Below are positions 50,465 to 57,703 of a DNA stretch of 64,000 nucleotides, piece after piece (position 1 is the stretch's first letter; every line of letters starts with the position of its first letter). Both the position numbers and the translations under genes were made by a program. The notes beneath the pieces were generated by a model, which was given only the letters and a program-made list of their open reading frames with translations, was not told the DNA's origin and searched no databases. Source of the stretch: Leifsonia shinshuensis (lineage in GTDB: Bacteria > Actinomycetota > Actinomycetes > Actinomycetales > Microbacteriaceae); the NCBI RefSeq assembly GCF_013410375.1, contig NZ_JACCFL010000001.1, forward strand, positions 2,232,001 to 2,296,000. The letters run 5' to 3'.

Positions 50465-51371
50465 CGCCGGCGCGGACTTCGCCGTCTGGGGCGTCGACGC
50501 CCGTATCGCGGTGTCCGACCCGGCCGTCCTCACGCGGGCGCGTGACATCGCCGACGCCGAGCTGGCCGCGGTCACGGCCGCCGCGAGCCGGTTCGAGCCC
50601 GCCAGTGAGCTCTCCCGGATCAACGCCGGCCCGCGTCCGTCCGGCGGCGTCGAGCTGAGCCCGCTGCTGGCGGAGTTCGTCGCGGTCGCGCTCGCCGCGG
50701 CCGCGGACACGGACGGCGACGTGGACCCGACCCTCGGCGGCGACCTCGACCGGCTCGGCTACGACCGGGACTTCGCCGCGCTGCCCGTCGACGGCGTCAC
50801 GCTGACCGTCAGCCGTCCCCGCCGGCCGGGCTGGGAGCGCGTGACCCTCGACGGCCGCGTCCTGACGCTCCCGGACGCCCTCCGGCTCGACCTCGGCGCG
50901 ACCGCGAAGGCCCATGCCGCCGACCGGATCGCCCGGCGGATCGCGGAGGAGACCGGGGCGGACGTCCTGGTCTCGCTCGGAGGCGACCTCGCCACCGCGG
51001 GACGGACCGGCCGGCTCTGGGAGGTGCTCGTGCAGGACCTCCCGGCCGACCCGGCGCAGCAGATCGCCGTGCCCAACGGCGCGGGCGTCGCCACGTCGAG
51101 CACCCAGAAGCGGCGCTGGCGCAGCGACGGGCAGCCCCGGCACCACATCCTCGACCCGCGCTGGGGCCTCCCGGTCGACGAGGTCTGGCGGTCGGCGACG
51201 GTCGCCGCGACCAGCTGCGTCCGCGCCAACGCGCTGACGACGGCGTCGATCGTGCGCGGGCTCGCGGCGCCGGCGTGGCTGCGCGGCCTCGGCGCCGACG
51301 CGCGGCTGGTGGCGCGGGACGGCTCGATCGTCACGACCGGGCGCTGGCCCGCTGATGTGAGGGTCCTCTGA
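50442..51371 (+). CDS. apbE: FAD:protein FMN transferase (ApbE-like)
   Basis: 309 residues. Attaches FMN covalently to Thr/Ser of target proteins. SRINAGP, LDLGATAKAHAADRIA, SLGGDLATAG and the conserved HHILDPRWGLP with VAATSCVRANALTTA near the end are typical. No export signal is visible, so it may act on the inside. The start is uncertain: GTG at 50442 (used here) or 50433, both overlapping the preceding gene. It ends at a duplicated stop-start junction. Confidence 0.85.
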   Translation: MGAPAAPDAGADFAVWGVDARIAVSDPAVLTRARDIADAELAAVTAAASRFEPASELSRINAGPRPSGGVELSPLLAEFVAVALAAAADTDGDVDPTLGGDLDRLGYDRDFAALPVDGVTLTVSRPRRPGWERVTLDGRVLTLPDALRLDLGATAKAHAADRIARRIAEETGADVLVSLGGDLATAGRTGRLWEVLVQDLPADPAQQIAVPNGAGVATSSTQKRRWRSDGQPRHHILDPRWGLPVDEVWRSATVAATSCVRANALTTASIVRGLAAPAWLRGLGADARLVARDGSIVTTGRWPADVRVL

Positions 51372-51395
51372 TGGGCGAGGTCCTCTGATGGACGA
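51362..51395 (+). repeat. Tandem 17-bp duplication of the apbE / ferric-reductase junction
   Basis: Two adjacent 17-bp units (51362-51378 and 51379-51395), with one mismatch at the tenth base after the T of the stop region (G/A). Each holds the CTCTGATG stop-start overlap. The second copy carries the true start. Confidence 0.9.
51371..51388 (+). other. Relay mini-ORF between apbE and ferric reductase (5 codons)
   Basis: ATG overlaps the apbE stop (TGATG); peptide MGEVL; its TGA overlaps the ATG of the downstream gene in the same way. The peptide joins the downstream start (MDEVL) to the upstream end (VRVL), as expected from a 17-bp junction duplication. Confidence 0.65.
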
Positions 51396-51960
51396 GGTGC
51401 TGTGGGCGGTCGGCCGGGCCTCCGGCGTCGTCGCGCTGCTGCTGCTCACCGTCTCGCTGTGGCTCGGCATCGTGACGCGCTCCGGCCGTCCGCTGCCCGG
51501 GATGCCGCGGTTCTCCGTCACCCTCCTGCACCGCAACGTCTCGCTGCTGGCGGTCGTCTTCCTCGTTCTCCACATCGGGACGCTGCTGCTCGACTCCTAC
51601 GCCAAGCTCACACTGACCGACGTCCTGGTGCCGTTCCTCGGCGCCCACCTGCCGTTCTGGCTGGGACTCGGAACCGTGGCGGTCGACCTCCTGATCGCGG
51701 TGACGGTCACCGCGCTGCTGCGCCGCCGGCTGGGCGTGCGCGTCTTCAAGGCCGTGCACTGGCTGAGCTACGCGCTGTGGCCGATCGCTCTGGCGCACTC
51801 CATCGGCGACGGCACCGACGGGACGTCCGGCTGGATGCTCGTGCTCGCCGGCGCGTCGGTGCTGTTCGTGCTGGTCGCGGTGCTCTGGCGCGTGTCCGCC
51901 TGGTTCCTGGAGACCGCGGGTGCGCGGCGATCGGACGCCGAGCCGAGCAGAAGAGCCTGA
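51388..51960 (+). CDS. Ferric-reductase-like transmembrane protein
   Basis: 190 residues, about six helices. Paired histidines in two helices, LLHRNVSLLAVVFLVLHIG and KAVHWLSYALWPIALAHS, fit the haem-binding pattern of the ferric reductase/MsrQ-like domain. With ApbE, the NuoF-like protein and the ferredoxin it likely carries electrons across the membrane. No flavin or NAD domain is fused to it. The nuoF-like gene starts 1 nt after its stop. Confidence 0.8.
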   Translation: MDEVLWAVGRASGVVALLLLTVSLWLGIVTRSGRPLPGMPRFSVTLLHRNVSLLAVVFLVLHIGTLLLDSYAKLTLTDVLVPFLGAHLPFWLGLGTVAVDLLIAVTVTALLRRRLGVRVFKAVHWLSYALWPIALAHSIGDGTDGTSGWMLVLAGASVLFVLVAVLWRVSAWFLETAGARRSDAEPSRRA

Positions 51961-51961
51961 C

Positions 51962-53158
51962 ATGACCATGACCGCCGTCGACCTTGCGCCGTCCGACGAC
52001 GCGGCCGCCCCGCCGCGGCTGCTCGCGGCGGGCCGCTCGGCCGGCGCCGCCGCCCACCTGGCCGCGTTCGGCCCCCGGCGCGGCCTCGGCCGCCCGGAGC
52101 TGGAGCGCGAGCTGGAGCGCTCGGGCCTCACCGGCCGCGGCGGCGCCGCCTTCCCCGCCTTCCGCAAGCTGGCCGCCACGACCGGGCGCCGCGCGCCGGT
52201 CGTGATCGGCAACGGCTCGGAGGGCGAGCCGTGGAGCTGGAAGGACGCGGTGCTGCTGGCGAACGCGCCCCACCTGGTCCTCGACGGCCTGCTGACGGCG
52301 GCCGACGCGCTCGGCGCGGCGCGGACGGTGCTCTACCTCCACGGGTCGGCCCTCTCACCGGTCGCCGCCGCGATCGCCGAGCGCTCCGACGCCGGCCGCG
52401 TCGAGCTGGTCGAGGCCGCAGACGGGTTCGTCGCGGGGGAGGCGAGCGCGGTGGTGAACGCCCTCCAGACCGGCCGCGCGGTCCCGCTCGACCGGGTCAG
52501 GCGGCTCTCGGAGCACGGGCTCGACGGCCGGCCGACCCTCCTGCACAACGTGGAGACCCTCGCCCAGCTGGCGCTGGTCGACCGCTACGGCGGCGACTGG
52601 TTCCGCGGCGTCGGCGATCCCGCGCAGCCGGGCACCCGGCTCGTGACGGTGACCGGCGACGTCGCCCGGGAGGGCGTCTTCGAGGTGCCGACGGACACGT
52701 CGGTGGTCGACATCGTCGCCCGGGCGGGCGCGGAGGCCCGGCTCGCGGCGGCCGTGCTGCTCGGCGGTTACCACGGCCGCTGGATCGCCCCGACGGAGAC
52801 CGGCGCGGCGCCGGGGGAGGCCGCGGGGGCCGGGGTGGTGCACGTGCTCGGCGTCCGGCGGTGCGGCCTCGCGGCGACGGCCGCCATCGTCGCAGAGCTG
52901 GCCGCGGCCTCCGCCCGGCAGTGCGGCCCGTGCCTGTTCGGCCTCCCGGCGATGGCCGAGCGGTTCGCCGACCTCGCCGCGGGCCGGCTCGCGCCGCAGG
53001 CCGCCGCCGAGCTCGCCCGGCTCGCCGAGGTCGTCGACGGCCGCGGCTCCTGCCACCATCCGGACGGCGCCGCACGCCTGGTGCGCAGCGCGCTGCGGGT
53101 GTTCGGGCGCGACGTCCACGCCCACGCCGAAGGCCGGTGCCTGCGGAGCGCACGATGA
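51962..53158 (+). CDS. NuoF-like NADH dehydrogenase / SLBB Fe-S flavoprotein
   Basis: 398 residues. Shares NuoF core features: GLTGRGGAAFPAF, VVIGNGSEGEPWSWKDAVLL (FMN/NADH site), HNVETLAQLA and TGDV with a soluble-ligand-binding-like region, then QCGPCLFG. The usual NuoF 4Fe-4S set (C-x2-C-x2-C...C) is reduced to CGPC and a later SCHHP, so the cluster may be altered or absent. It probably links NADH or a ferredoxin to the membrane partner upstream. Its stop is inside the 20-bp junction repeat. Confidence 0.8.
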   Translation: MTMTAVDLAPSDDAAAPPRLLAAGRSAGAAAHLAAFGPRRGLGRPELERELERSGLTGRGGAAFPAFRKLAATTGRRAPVVIGNGSEGEPWSWKDAVLLANAPHLVLDGLLTAADALGAARTVLYLHGSALSPVAAAIAERSDAGRVELVEAADGFVAGEASAVVNALQTGRAVPLDRVRRLSEHGLDGRPTLLHNVETLAQLALVDRYGGDWFRGVGDPAQPGTRLVTVTGDVAREGVFEVPTDTSVVDIVARAGAEARLAAAVLLGGYHGRWIAPTETGAAPGEAAGAGVVHVLGVRRCGLAATAAIVAELAAASARQCGPCLFGLPAMAERFADLAAGRLAPQAAAELARLAEVVDGRGSCHHPDGAARLVRSALRVFGRDVHAHAEGRCLRSAR

Positions 53159-53203
53159 ACGCGGGGAGCGCACGATGAACGCGGGGAGCGCACGATGAAC
53201 GCC
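53144..53203 (+). repeat. Three copies of a 20-bp stop-start junction repeat
   Basis: GGAGCGCACGATGAAC recurs with a 20-bp period, giving overlapping ATGA at 53155, 53175 and 53195. The first belongs to the NuoF-like stop, the third is the ferredoxin start. Copies 2 and 3 are identical; the first differs in its first bases. Confidence 0.93.
53155..53198 (+). other. Two relay mini-ORFs between NuoF-like gene and ferredoxin
   Basis: ATG 53155 to TGA 53178 and ATG 53175 to TGA 53198 both encode MNAGSAR. Each begins on the previous stop (ATGA) and ends on the next start. MNA is the ferredoxin start and SAR the NuoF-like end, so both are products of junction duplication. Confidence 0.65.
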
Positions 53204-53428
53204 CGACACGTTCTGCACGTCGACTGGACGCGCTGCGACGGCCGCGGCCTGTGCGCCGAACTGCTGGAGGGGACGATCGCGCGGGACGAGTGGGGCTACC
53301 CGTTCGCGGTCGGCCAGCCGGCCTCCGGGCGCTCCGACATCCCCGTGCGTGCCGACCAGCTGGACGCCGCGGAGGACGCCGTCGCGCTGTGCCCGGTGCT
53401 CGCGCTACGGCTGCGGCGGAGCGCCTGA
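53195..53428 (+). CDS. Ferredoxin, single-cluster type
   Basis: 77 residues. CDGRGLC near the N-terminus and ALCPVLAL near the C-terminus give three cysteines, pointing to a 3Fe-4S (or modified 4Fe-4S) ferredoxin of the kind that serves P450s and other oxidoreductases. Small soluble electron carrier for the upstream NuoF-like/ferric-reductase proteins. ATG is the last of three repeated candidate starts; only this one leads to the full frame. Confidence 0.88.
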   Translation: MNARHVLHVDWTRCDGRGLCAELLEGTIARDEWGYPFAVGQPASGRSDIPVRADQLDAAEDAVALCPVLALRLRRSA

Positions 53429-53436
53429 ATCGGTTG

Positions 53437-53519
53437 TGCCGCTGGTGGGACTCGAACCCACACGCCCTTCCGGACAAAGCATTTTGAGTGCTCCGCGTCT
53501 GCCATTCCGCCACAGCGGC
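53437..53519 (-). tRNA. tRNA-Leu (anticodon CAA)
   Basis: 83-nt class II tRNA on the minus strand without encoded CCA. Acceptor GCCGCTG/CAGCGGC, anticodon loop CTCAAAA giving CAA (reads UUG), a long variable arm and the T arm GTGGGTTCGAGTCCCAC. Confidence 0.97.
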
Positions 53520-53544
53520 GCACAACAACACCTGAACAATACCG

Positions 53545-53550
53545 TAGGCT
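53545..53550 (+). promoter_or_regulatory. Leaderless-type -10 box for the response regulator gene
   Basis: TAGGCT, 7 nt, then GTG. Confidence 0.7.
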
Positions 53551-53557
53551 TTTACCC

Positions 53558-54163
53558 GTGACTGACCAGGAGACCACCCCCACCGCACCCCGCCGAGTCG
53601 TCGTCGCGGAGGACGAGTCGCTCATCCGGCTCGACATCGTCGAGACGCTTCGCGACAACGGTTTCGAGGTCGTCGGCGAGGCCGGAGACGGCGAGACCGC
53701 GGTCGCGCTGGCCACGGAGCTGCGCCCGGACCTGGTGGTCATGGACGTCAAGATGCCCCAGCTCGACGGCATCTCGGCGGCCGAGCGCCTCTCCAAGAAC
53801 CACATCGCCCCCGTCGTGCTGCTGACCGCATTCAGCCAGAAGGAGCTCGTGGAGCGCGCGACCGAGGCCGGCGCCCTGGCCTACGTGGTCAAGCCGTTCA
53901 CGCCGAACGACCTGCTGCCGGCGATCGAGATCGCTCTGGCCCGCTACCAGCAGATCATCGCGCTGGAGGCGGAGGTCTCCGACATGGTGCAGCGCTTCGA
54001 GACCCGCAAGCTGGTCGACCGCGCCAAGGGCCTCCTCAACGAGAAGATGGGCCTCAGCGAGCCGGACGCGTTCCGCTGGATCCAGAAGGCGTCGATGGAC
54101 CGCCGCCTCACCATGCACGACGTCGCCCAGGCGATCATCGAGCAGCTCGCCCCCAAGAAGTAA
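53558..54163 (+). CDS. Response regulator with ANTAR domain, PdtaR-like
   Basis: 201 residues. Receiver domain (about 12-128): acidic VVVAEDESLIRLD, phospho-acceptor Asp in LVVMDVKMPQ, the switch Thr in LLTAF and Lys in VVKPFTP. C-terminal ANTAR RNA-binding domain (about 140-197) with LVDRAKGLLNEKMGLSEPDAFRWIQKASMDRRLTMHDVA. Like mycobacterial PdtaR it should act on RNA (antitermination) under a partner kinase, which is not adjacent. Next to polA, as in many actinobacteria. Confidence 0.93.
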   Translation: MTDQETTPTAPRRVVVAEDESLIRLDIVETLRDNGFEVVGEAGDGETAVALATELRPDLVVMDVKMPQLDGISAAERLSKNHIAPVVLLTAFSQKELVERATEAGALAYVVKPFTPNDLLPAIEIALARYQQIIALEAEVSDMVQRFETRKLVDRAKGLLNEKMGLSEPDAFRWIQKASMDRRLTMHDVAQAIIEQLAPKK

Positions 54164-54189
54164 CCCCCGGGACGCTGCGCCGCCGGCAC

Positions 54190-54398
54190 GATTCGTGCCG
54201 AATCGCGCGAAACCGCGCCGCATTCGCGACATTCGTCACGAATCGCCCCGGCTCGAGTGCGTCGCGACATTCGTCACGAATCGAGTGAAACCGCGACGCA
54301 TTCGCGACATTCGTCACGAATCCCGCGGGGAGTGGATGCCGTGATTCGTGCCGAATCGCGCGAAACCGCGCCGCATTCGCGACATTCGTCACGAATCG
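54190..54398. repeat. Cluster of palindromic repeats between convergent genes
   Basis: A 56-bp block at 54190-54245 is repeated without mismatch at 54343-54398. Four copies of GCGACATTCGTCACGAATC (54226, 54264, 54304, 54379) sit inside or between, with a diverged middle block. Each unit contains the palindromes GATTCGTGCCGAATC and ATTCGTCACGAAT plus arms CGCG...CGCG, so the RNA would fold from either strand. It fills the 248-nt gap between the response regulator and the convergent thioesterase gene. Confidence 0.9.
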
Positions 54399-54411
54399 CG
54401 CGGGGAGTGCC

Positions 54412-54816
54412 CTACAGGTCCTTGATCAGGTTCGTGATGCGGATCGTCGAGCAGCGGCGGCCGCGGTCGTCGGTGACGGCGATCTCATGCGTCGTCAGCG
54501 TGCGGCCGAGGTGGATGGGCGTGCAGACGCCGGTCACATAGCCTTCGGTCGCCGCGCGGGTGTGCGACGCGTTGATCTCGATGCCGACCGCGAGGCGGCC
54601 CTCGCCGGCGTAGAGGTTCGCCGACATCGACCCCAGGGACTCGCCGAGCACCACGTACGCGCCGCCGTGCAGCAGGTCCGCGGGCTGCGTGTTGCCGAGC
54701 ACCGGCATCCGCGCGACGGCCCGCTCGATCGTGAACTCCACGATCTCGATCCCCATCTTGTCGGCGAGGGCGCCGAGCCCCCGCTGCTTCACGTACGCCA
54801 GCGCGTCCTCGGTCAT
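54412..54816 (-). CDS. Hotdog-fold thioesterase, PaaI-like
   Basis: 134 residues. Fold signatures GNTQPADLLHGGAYVVLGESLGSMSANL with the HGG turn, GIEINASHTRAA and a TTHEIAVTDDRGRRCSTIRITN beta-hairpin. Likely acyl-CoA thioesterase. The gene is divergent from polA, a common actinobacterial arrangement. ATG with GGAGAGG upstream. Confidence 0.88.
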   Translation of the reverse strand: MTEDALAYVKQRGLGALADKMGIEIVEFTIERAVARMPVLGNTQPADLLHGGAYVVLGESLGSMSANLYAGEGRLAVGIEINASHTRAATEGYVTGVCTPIHLGRTLTTHEIAVTDDRGRRCSTIRITNLIKDL

Positions 54817-54882
54817 CTGCTGCCTCTCCGCTGTTGGTCCGGCCCTCGTCGGCCGTCGTCCTGCGCTGTCACCGGCCCCTTG

Positions 54883-54888
54883 TAGGCT
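54883..54888 (+). promoter_or_regulatory. Leaderless-type -10 box for polA
   Basis: TAGGCT, 6 nt, then GTG. Confidence 0.7.
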
Positions 54889-54894
54889 TGCCTG

Positions 54895-57570
54895 GTGTCA
54901 GACTCCGAAAAGCCTACCCTTCTGATCATCGACGGCCATTCGCTGGCATTCCGGGCCTTCTACGCCCTCCCCGTCGACAGCTTCGTGAACCGCGAGGGGC
55001 AGCACACCAACGGCATCCACGGCTTCATCGCGATGCTGATCAACCTGCTGCAGCAGCAGCGCCCGACCCACCTCGCGGTGGCGTTCGACATCTCGCGCTA
55101 CTCGTTCCGCACCCGCGAGTATCCGGAGTACAAGGGCACCCGCAACGAGACCCCCTCGGAGTTCGTCGGCCAGATCCCGCTGCTGCAGGAGGCGCTGCAC
55201 GCGATGAACATCACCACCATCGCCAAGGAGGACTACGAGGCCGACGACATCCTCGCCACCCTCGCCCGCCAGGGCCGCGAGCAGGGCTACCGGGTTCTCC
55301 TAGTCTCCGGCGACAGGGACACCATCCAGCTCGTCAACGACGACGTCACGCTGCTCTACCCGAACGTCCGCGGCGTCTCCGAGCTCAAGATCTACGACCC
55401 CGCCGCCGTGCGCGAGCGCTACGGGGTCGAGCCGCACCAGTACCCGGAGATCGCCGCGCTGGTCGGCGAGACCAGCGACAACCTGATCGGCATCGACAAG
55501 GTCGGCGAGAAGACCGCGGTCAAGTGGGTGCAGCAGTACGGCACCGTCGAGAACATCGTCGCGCACGCCGACGAGATCAAGGGTGTCGTCGGTCAGAACC
55601 TCCGCGACCAGCAGGAGAACGCCCTCCGCAACCGCCGCCTCAACAAACTCCTGGACGACGTCGAGCTGGAGGTCACGCCCGCCGACCTGGAGCGCAAGCC
55701 GCTCAACGAGAACGCCGTGCGCGACATCTTCGCCCGGCTCCAGTTCAAGACCCTGCTCGACCGGCTGATGAAGGCCGCGGCCGAGGACGGCACGCTCACC
55801 GGAGCCGCGGGCACCGCCCCGTCCGAGGGCGACGCCGGCGCGGTGAGCGCTCCGGTCGTGCGCACGCTGGTGGACGAGGAGCTGGCCAATTGGCTGGAGA
55901 AGGCCTCCGCCGACGGCGCCGCGGTCGCGGTCCAGCTGGAGACCGGCCCGGCTGGTATCACCGGCTTCGGCCTGGCCGCCGCCGACGACACGGTGTACGT
56001 CCCGTGGGCCGCCGGCCGCCCCGACTACACCGCGCTGGAGGAGTGGCTCGCCAGCAGCGCGCCCAAGTACTTCTTCCACGCCAAGCCGCAGTTCAAGGCG
56101 CTCAGCCGTGCCGGCTTCGTGGTCGACGGCCTCGCGTTCGACACCCGGATCGCGTCCTGGCTGGTGAAGCCGGGCGCCGCCCCGCAGTCGCTCGCCGAGC
56201 AGGTCTACGAGGTCCTGGGCGAGACCCTCCCGGTCTCCGACCCCAACCAGCTCGTGCCGATCAACGACGCGGTCAGCCCGGCGACGGAGGCCTGGTACAT
56301 CCGCCGGGTCGCGGAGGGCCAGATGATCGCCCTCGACGCGGGCACCCGTGCCGTGCTCGACGACATCGAGCTGCCCCTGGTCGCGGTCCTCGCCGAGATG
56401 GAGCTCGACGGCGTCTCGATCGACACCGAGGTGCTGAGCCGACTGCGCGGCCAGCTCACCGACAAGGCCAACGACTACGCCGCGCGTGCCTACGCCGAGG
56501 TCGGCCACGAGCTCAACCTCGGCTCGCCCAAGCAGCTCCAGCAGGTGCTCTTCGACGAGCTCGGGATGCCGAAGACCCGCTCCACCAAGACCGGCTACTC
56601 GACCGACGCCCAGTCGCTCGCCGACCTCCAGGAGAGCAACCCGCACCCGTTCCTCGACCTGCTGCTCCAGCACCGCGACGCGACCAAGCTCAAGCAGATC
56701 GTGGAGACGCTGGAGCGCTCGGTCGGCGCCGACGACCGCATCCACACCACCTACGACCAGACCGGCACCAGCACGGGCCGCATCTCCTCCAACGACCCCA
56801 ACCTCCAAAACATCCCGATCCGCACCGAGGAGGGCCGCGAGATCCGCTCGGCGTTCCGCAGCGCCCCGGAGTACGAGACGCTGCTCACCGCCGATTACTC
56901 GCAGATCGAGATGCGCATCATGGCGCACCTCTCCGAGGACCCCGGGCTGATCGAGGCGTTCAACGCGGGGGAGGACCTGCACCGATTCGTCGGCGCGCGC
57001 GTCTTCGGCGTGCCGCCGGAGGAGGTCACCCCGCTAATGCGGACGAAGGTCAAGGCGATGTCGTACGGTCTCGCCTACGGCCTGAGCCCCTTCGGCCTGT
57101 CCAAGCAGCTCCGCATCGAGACGAAGGAGGCGCGGGACCTGATGGCCGGCTACTTCGAGCGCTTCGGCGCGGTGCGCGACTACCTGCGCACCGTCGTGGA
57201 GATCGCCCGGGTCGACGGCTACACCGAGACGATCTTCGGCCGCCGCCGCCCGTTCGCCGACCTGACCTCGACCAACCGGGTGCTGCGCGAGAACGCCGAG
57301 CGCCAGGCGCTCAACGCGCCCATCCAGGGCTCGGCCGCGGACATCATGAAGATCGCCATGCTCGGCATCGCCGGCGACCTGATCGACCAGAAGCTGAACT
57401 CCCGGATGCTGCTGCAGGTCCACGACGAGCTCATCTTCGAGGTCGCCTCCGGCGAGTGGGACGCTCTGGAGTCGATCGTCCGCACCCGGATGGCCGGCGC
57501 CGCCGACCTCCGCGTGCCGCTCGACGTCCAGATCGGCCGCGGCCCCAACTGGGACGCCGCCGCCCACTGA
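54895..57570 (+). CDS. polA: DNA polymerase I
   Basis: 891 residues. 5'-3' exonuclease domain (about 1-300; IDGHSLAFRAFYALP, DDILATLA, VSGDRDTIQLV, ALVGETSDNLIG). The central 3'-5' exonuclease domain (about 320-500) is degenerate: the DxE position reads QLETG and the second motif HAKPQFKAL lacks the Asn-Asp pattern, so proofreading is probably absent as in Taq-type enzymes. Polymerase motifs A (DYSQIEMRIMAHLS), B (RTKVKAMSYGLAYG) and C (QVHDELIFEV) are intact. GTG start at a leaderless promoter. Confidence 0.97.
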   Translation: MSDSEKPTLLIIDGHSLAFRAFYALPVDSFVNREGQHTNGIHGFIAMLINLLQQQRPTHLAVAFDISRYSFRTREYPEYKGTRNETPSEFVGQIPLLQEALHAMNITTIAKEDYEADDILATLARQGREQGYRVLLVSGDRDTIQLVNDDVTLLYPNVRGVSELKIYDPAAVRERYGVEPHQYPEIAALVGETSDNLIGIDKVGEKTAVKWVQQYGTVENIVAHADEIKGVVGQNLRDQQENALRNRRLNKLLDDVELEVTPADLERKPLNENAVRDIFARLQFKTLLDRLMKAAAEDGTLTGAAGTAPSEGDAGAVSAPVVRTLVDEELANWLEKASADGAAVAVQLETGPAGITGFGLAAADDTVYVPWAAGRPDYTALEEWLASSAPKYFFHAKPQFKALSRAGFVVDGLAFDTRIASWLVKPGAAPQSLAEQVYEVLGETLPVSDPNQLVPINDAVSPATEAWYIRRVAEGQMIALDAGTRAVLDDIELPLVAVLAEMELDGVSIDTEVLSRLRGQLTDKANDYAARAYAEVGHELNLGSPKQLQQVLFDELGMPKTRSTKTGYSTDAQSLADLQESNPHPFLDLLLQHRDATKLKQIVETLERSVGADDRIHTTYDQTGTSTGRISSNDPNLQNIPIRTEEGREIRSAFRSAPEYETLLTADYSQIEMRIMAHLSEDPGLIEAFNAGEDLHRFVGARVFGVPPEEVTPLMRTKVKAMSYGLAYGLSPFGLSKQLRIETKEARDLMAGYFERFGAVRDYLRTVVEIARVDGYTETIFGRRRPFADLTSTNRVLRENAERQALNAPIQGSAADIMKIAMLGIAGDLIDQKLNSRMLLQVHDELIFEVASGEWDALESIVRTRMAGAADLRVPLDVQIGRGPNWDAAAH

Positions 57571-57618
57571 CCCTGCGCCCGACAGCACCCGCCGAGTACG
57601 CGATAAATCCGCCGAAAA

Positions 57619-57653
57619 CCGTCGAGTACGCAGAGAATTCGCGTACTCGACGG
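57619..57653. terminator. Stem-loop after polA
   Basis: Perfect 13-bp arms (CCGTCGAGTACGC and GCGTACTCGACGG) around a 9-nt loop. A further copy of the right-arm core is at 57663-57673 and a partial left-arm copy at 57591-57602, so alternative pairings exist. Likely polA terminator. Confidence 0.7.
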
Positions 57654-57691
57654 CCTCATTCTGTACTCGACGGTGGGGTGGGGGCAGTCGA

Positions 57692-57697
57692 TAGGCT
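57692..57697 (+). promoter_or_regulatory. Leaderless-type -10 box for the DUF885 gene
   Basis: TAGGCT, 6 nt, then ATG. Confidence 0.7.
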
Positions 57698-57703
57698 CGG
57701 GGC

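Noticed and set aside
53155..53157. First ATGAAC (53155) or second (53175) as the ferredoxin start
   Set aside because: Both frames stop after seven codons; only the third ATG at 53195 leads into the Cys-containing ferredoxin frame.
54190..54398. CRISPR-like direct repeats
   Set aside because: Spacing is irregular, the 'spacers' are themselves repeated, and no cas genes are present in the window.
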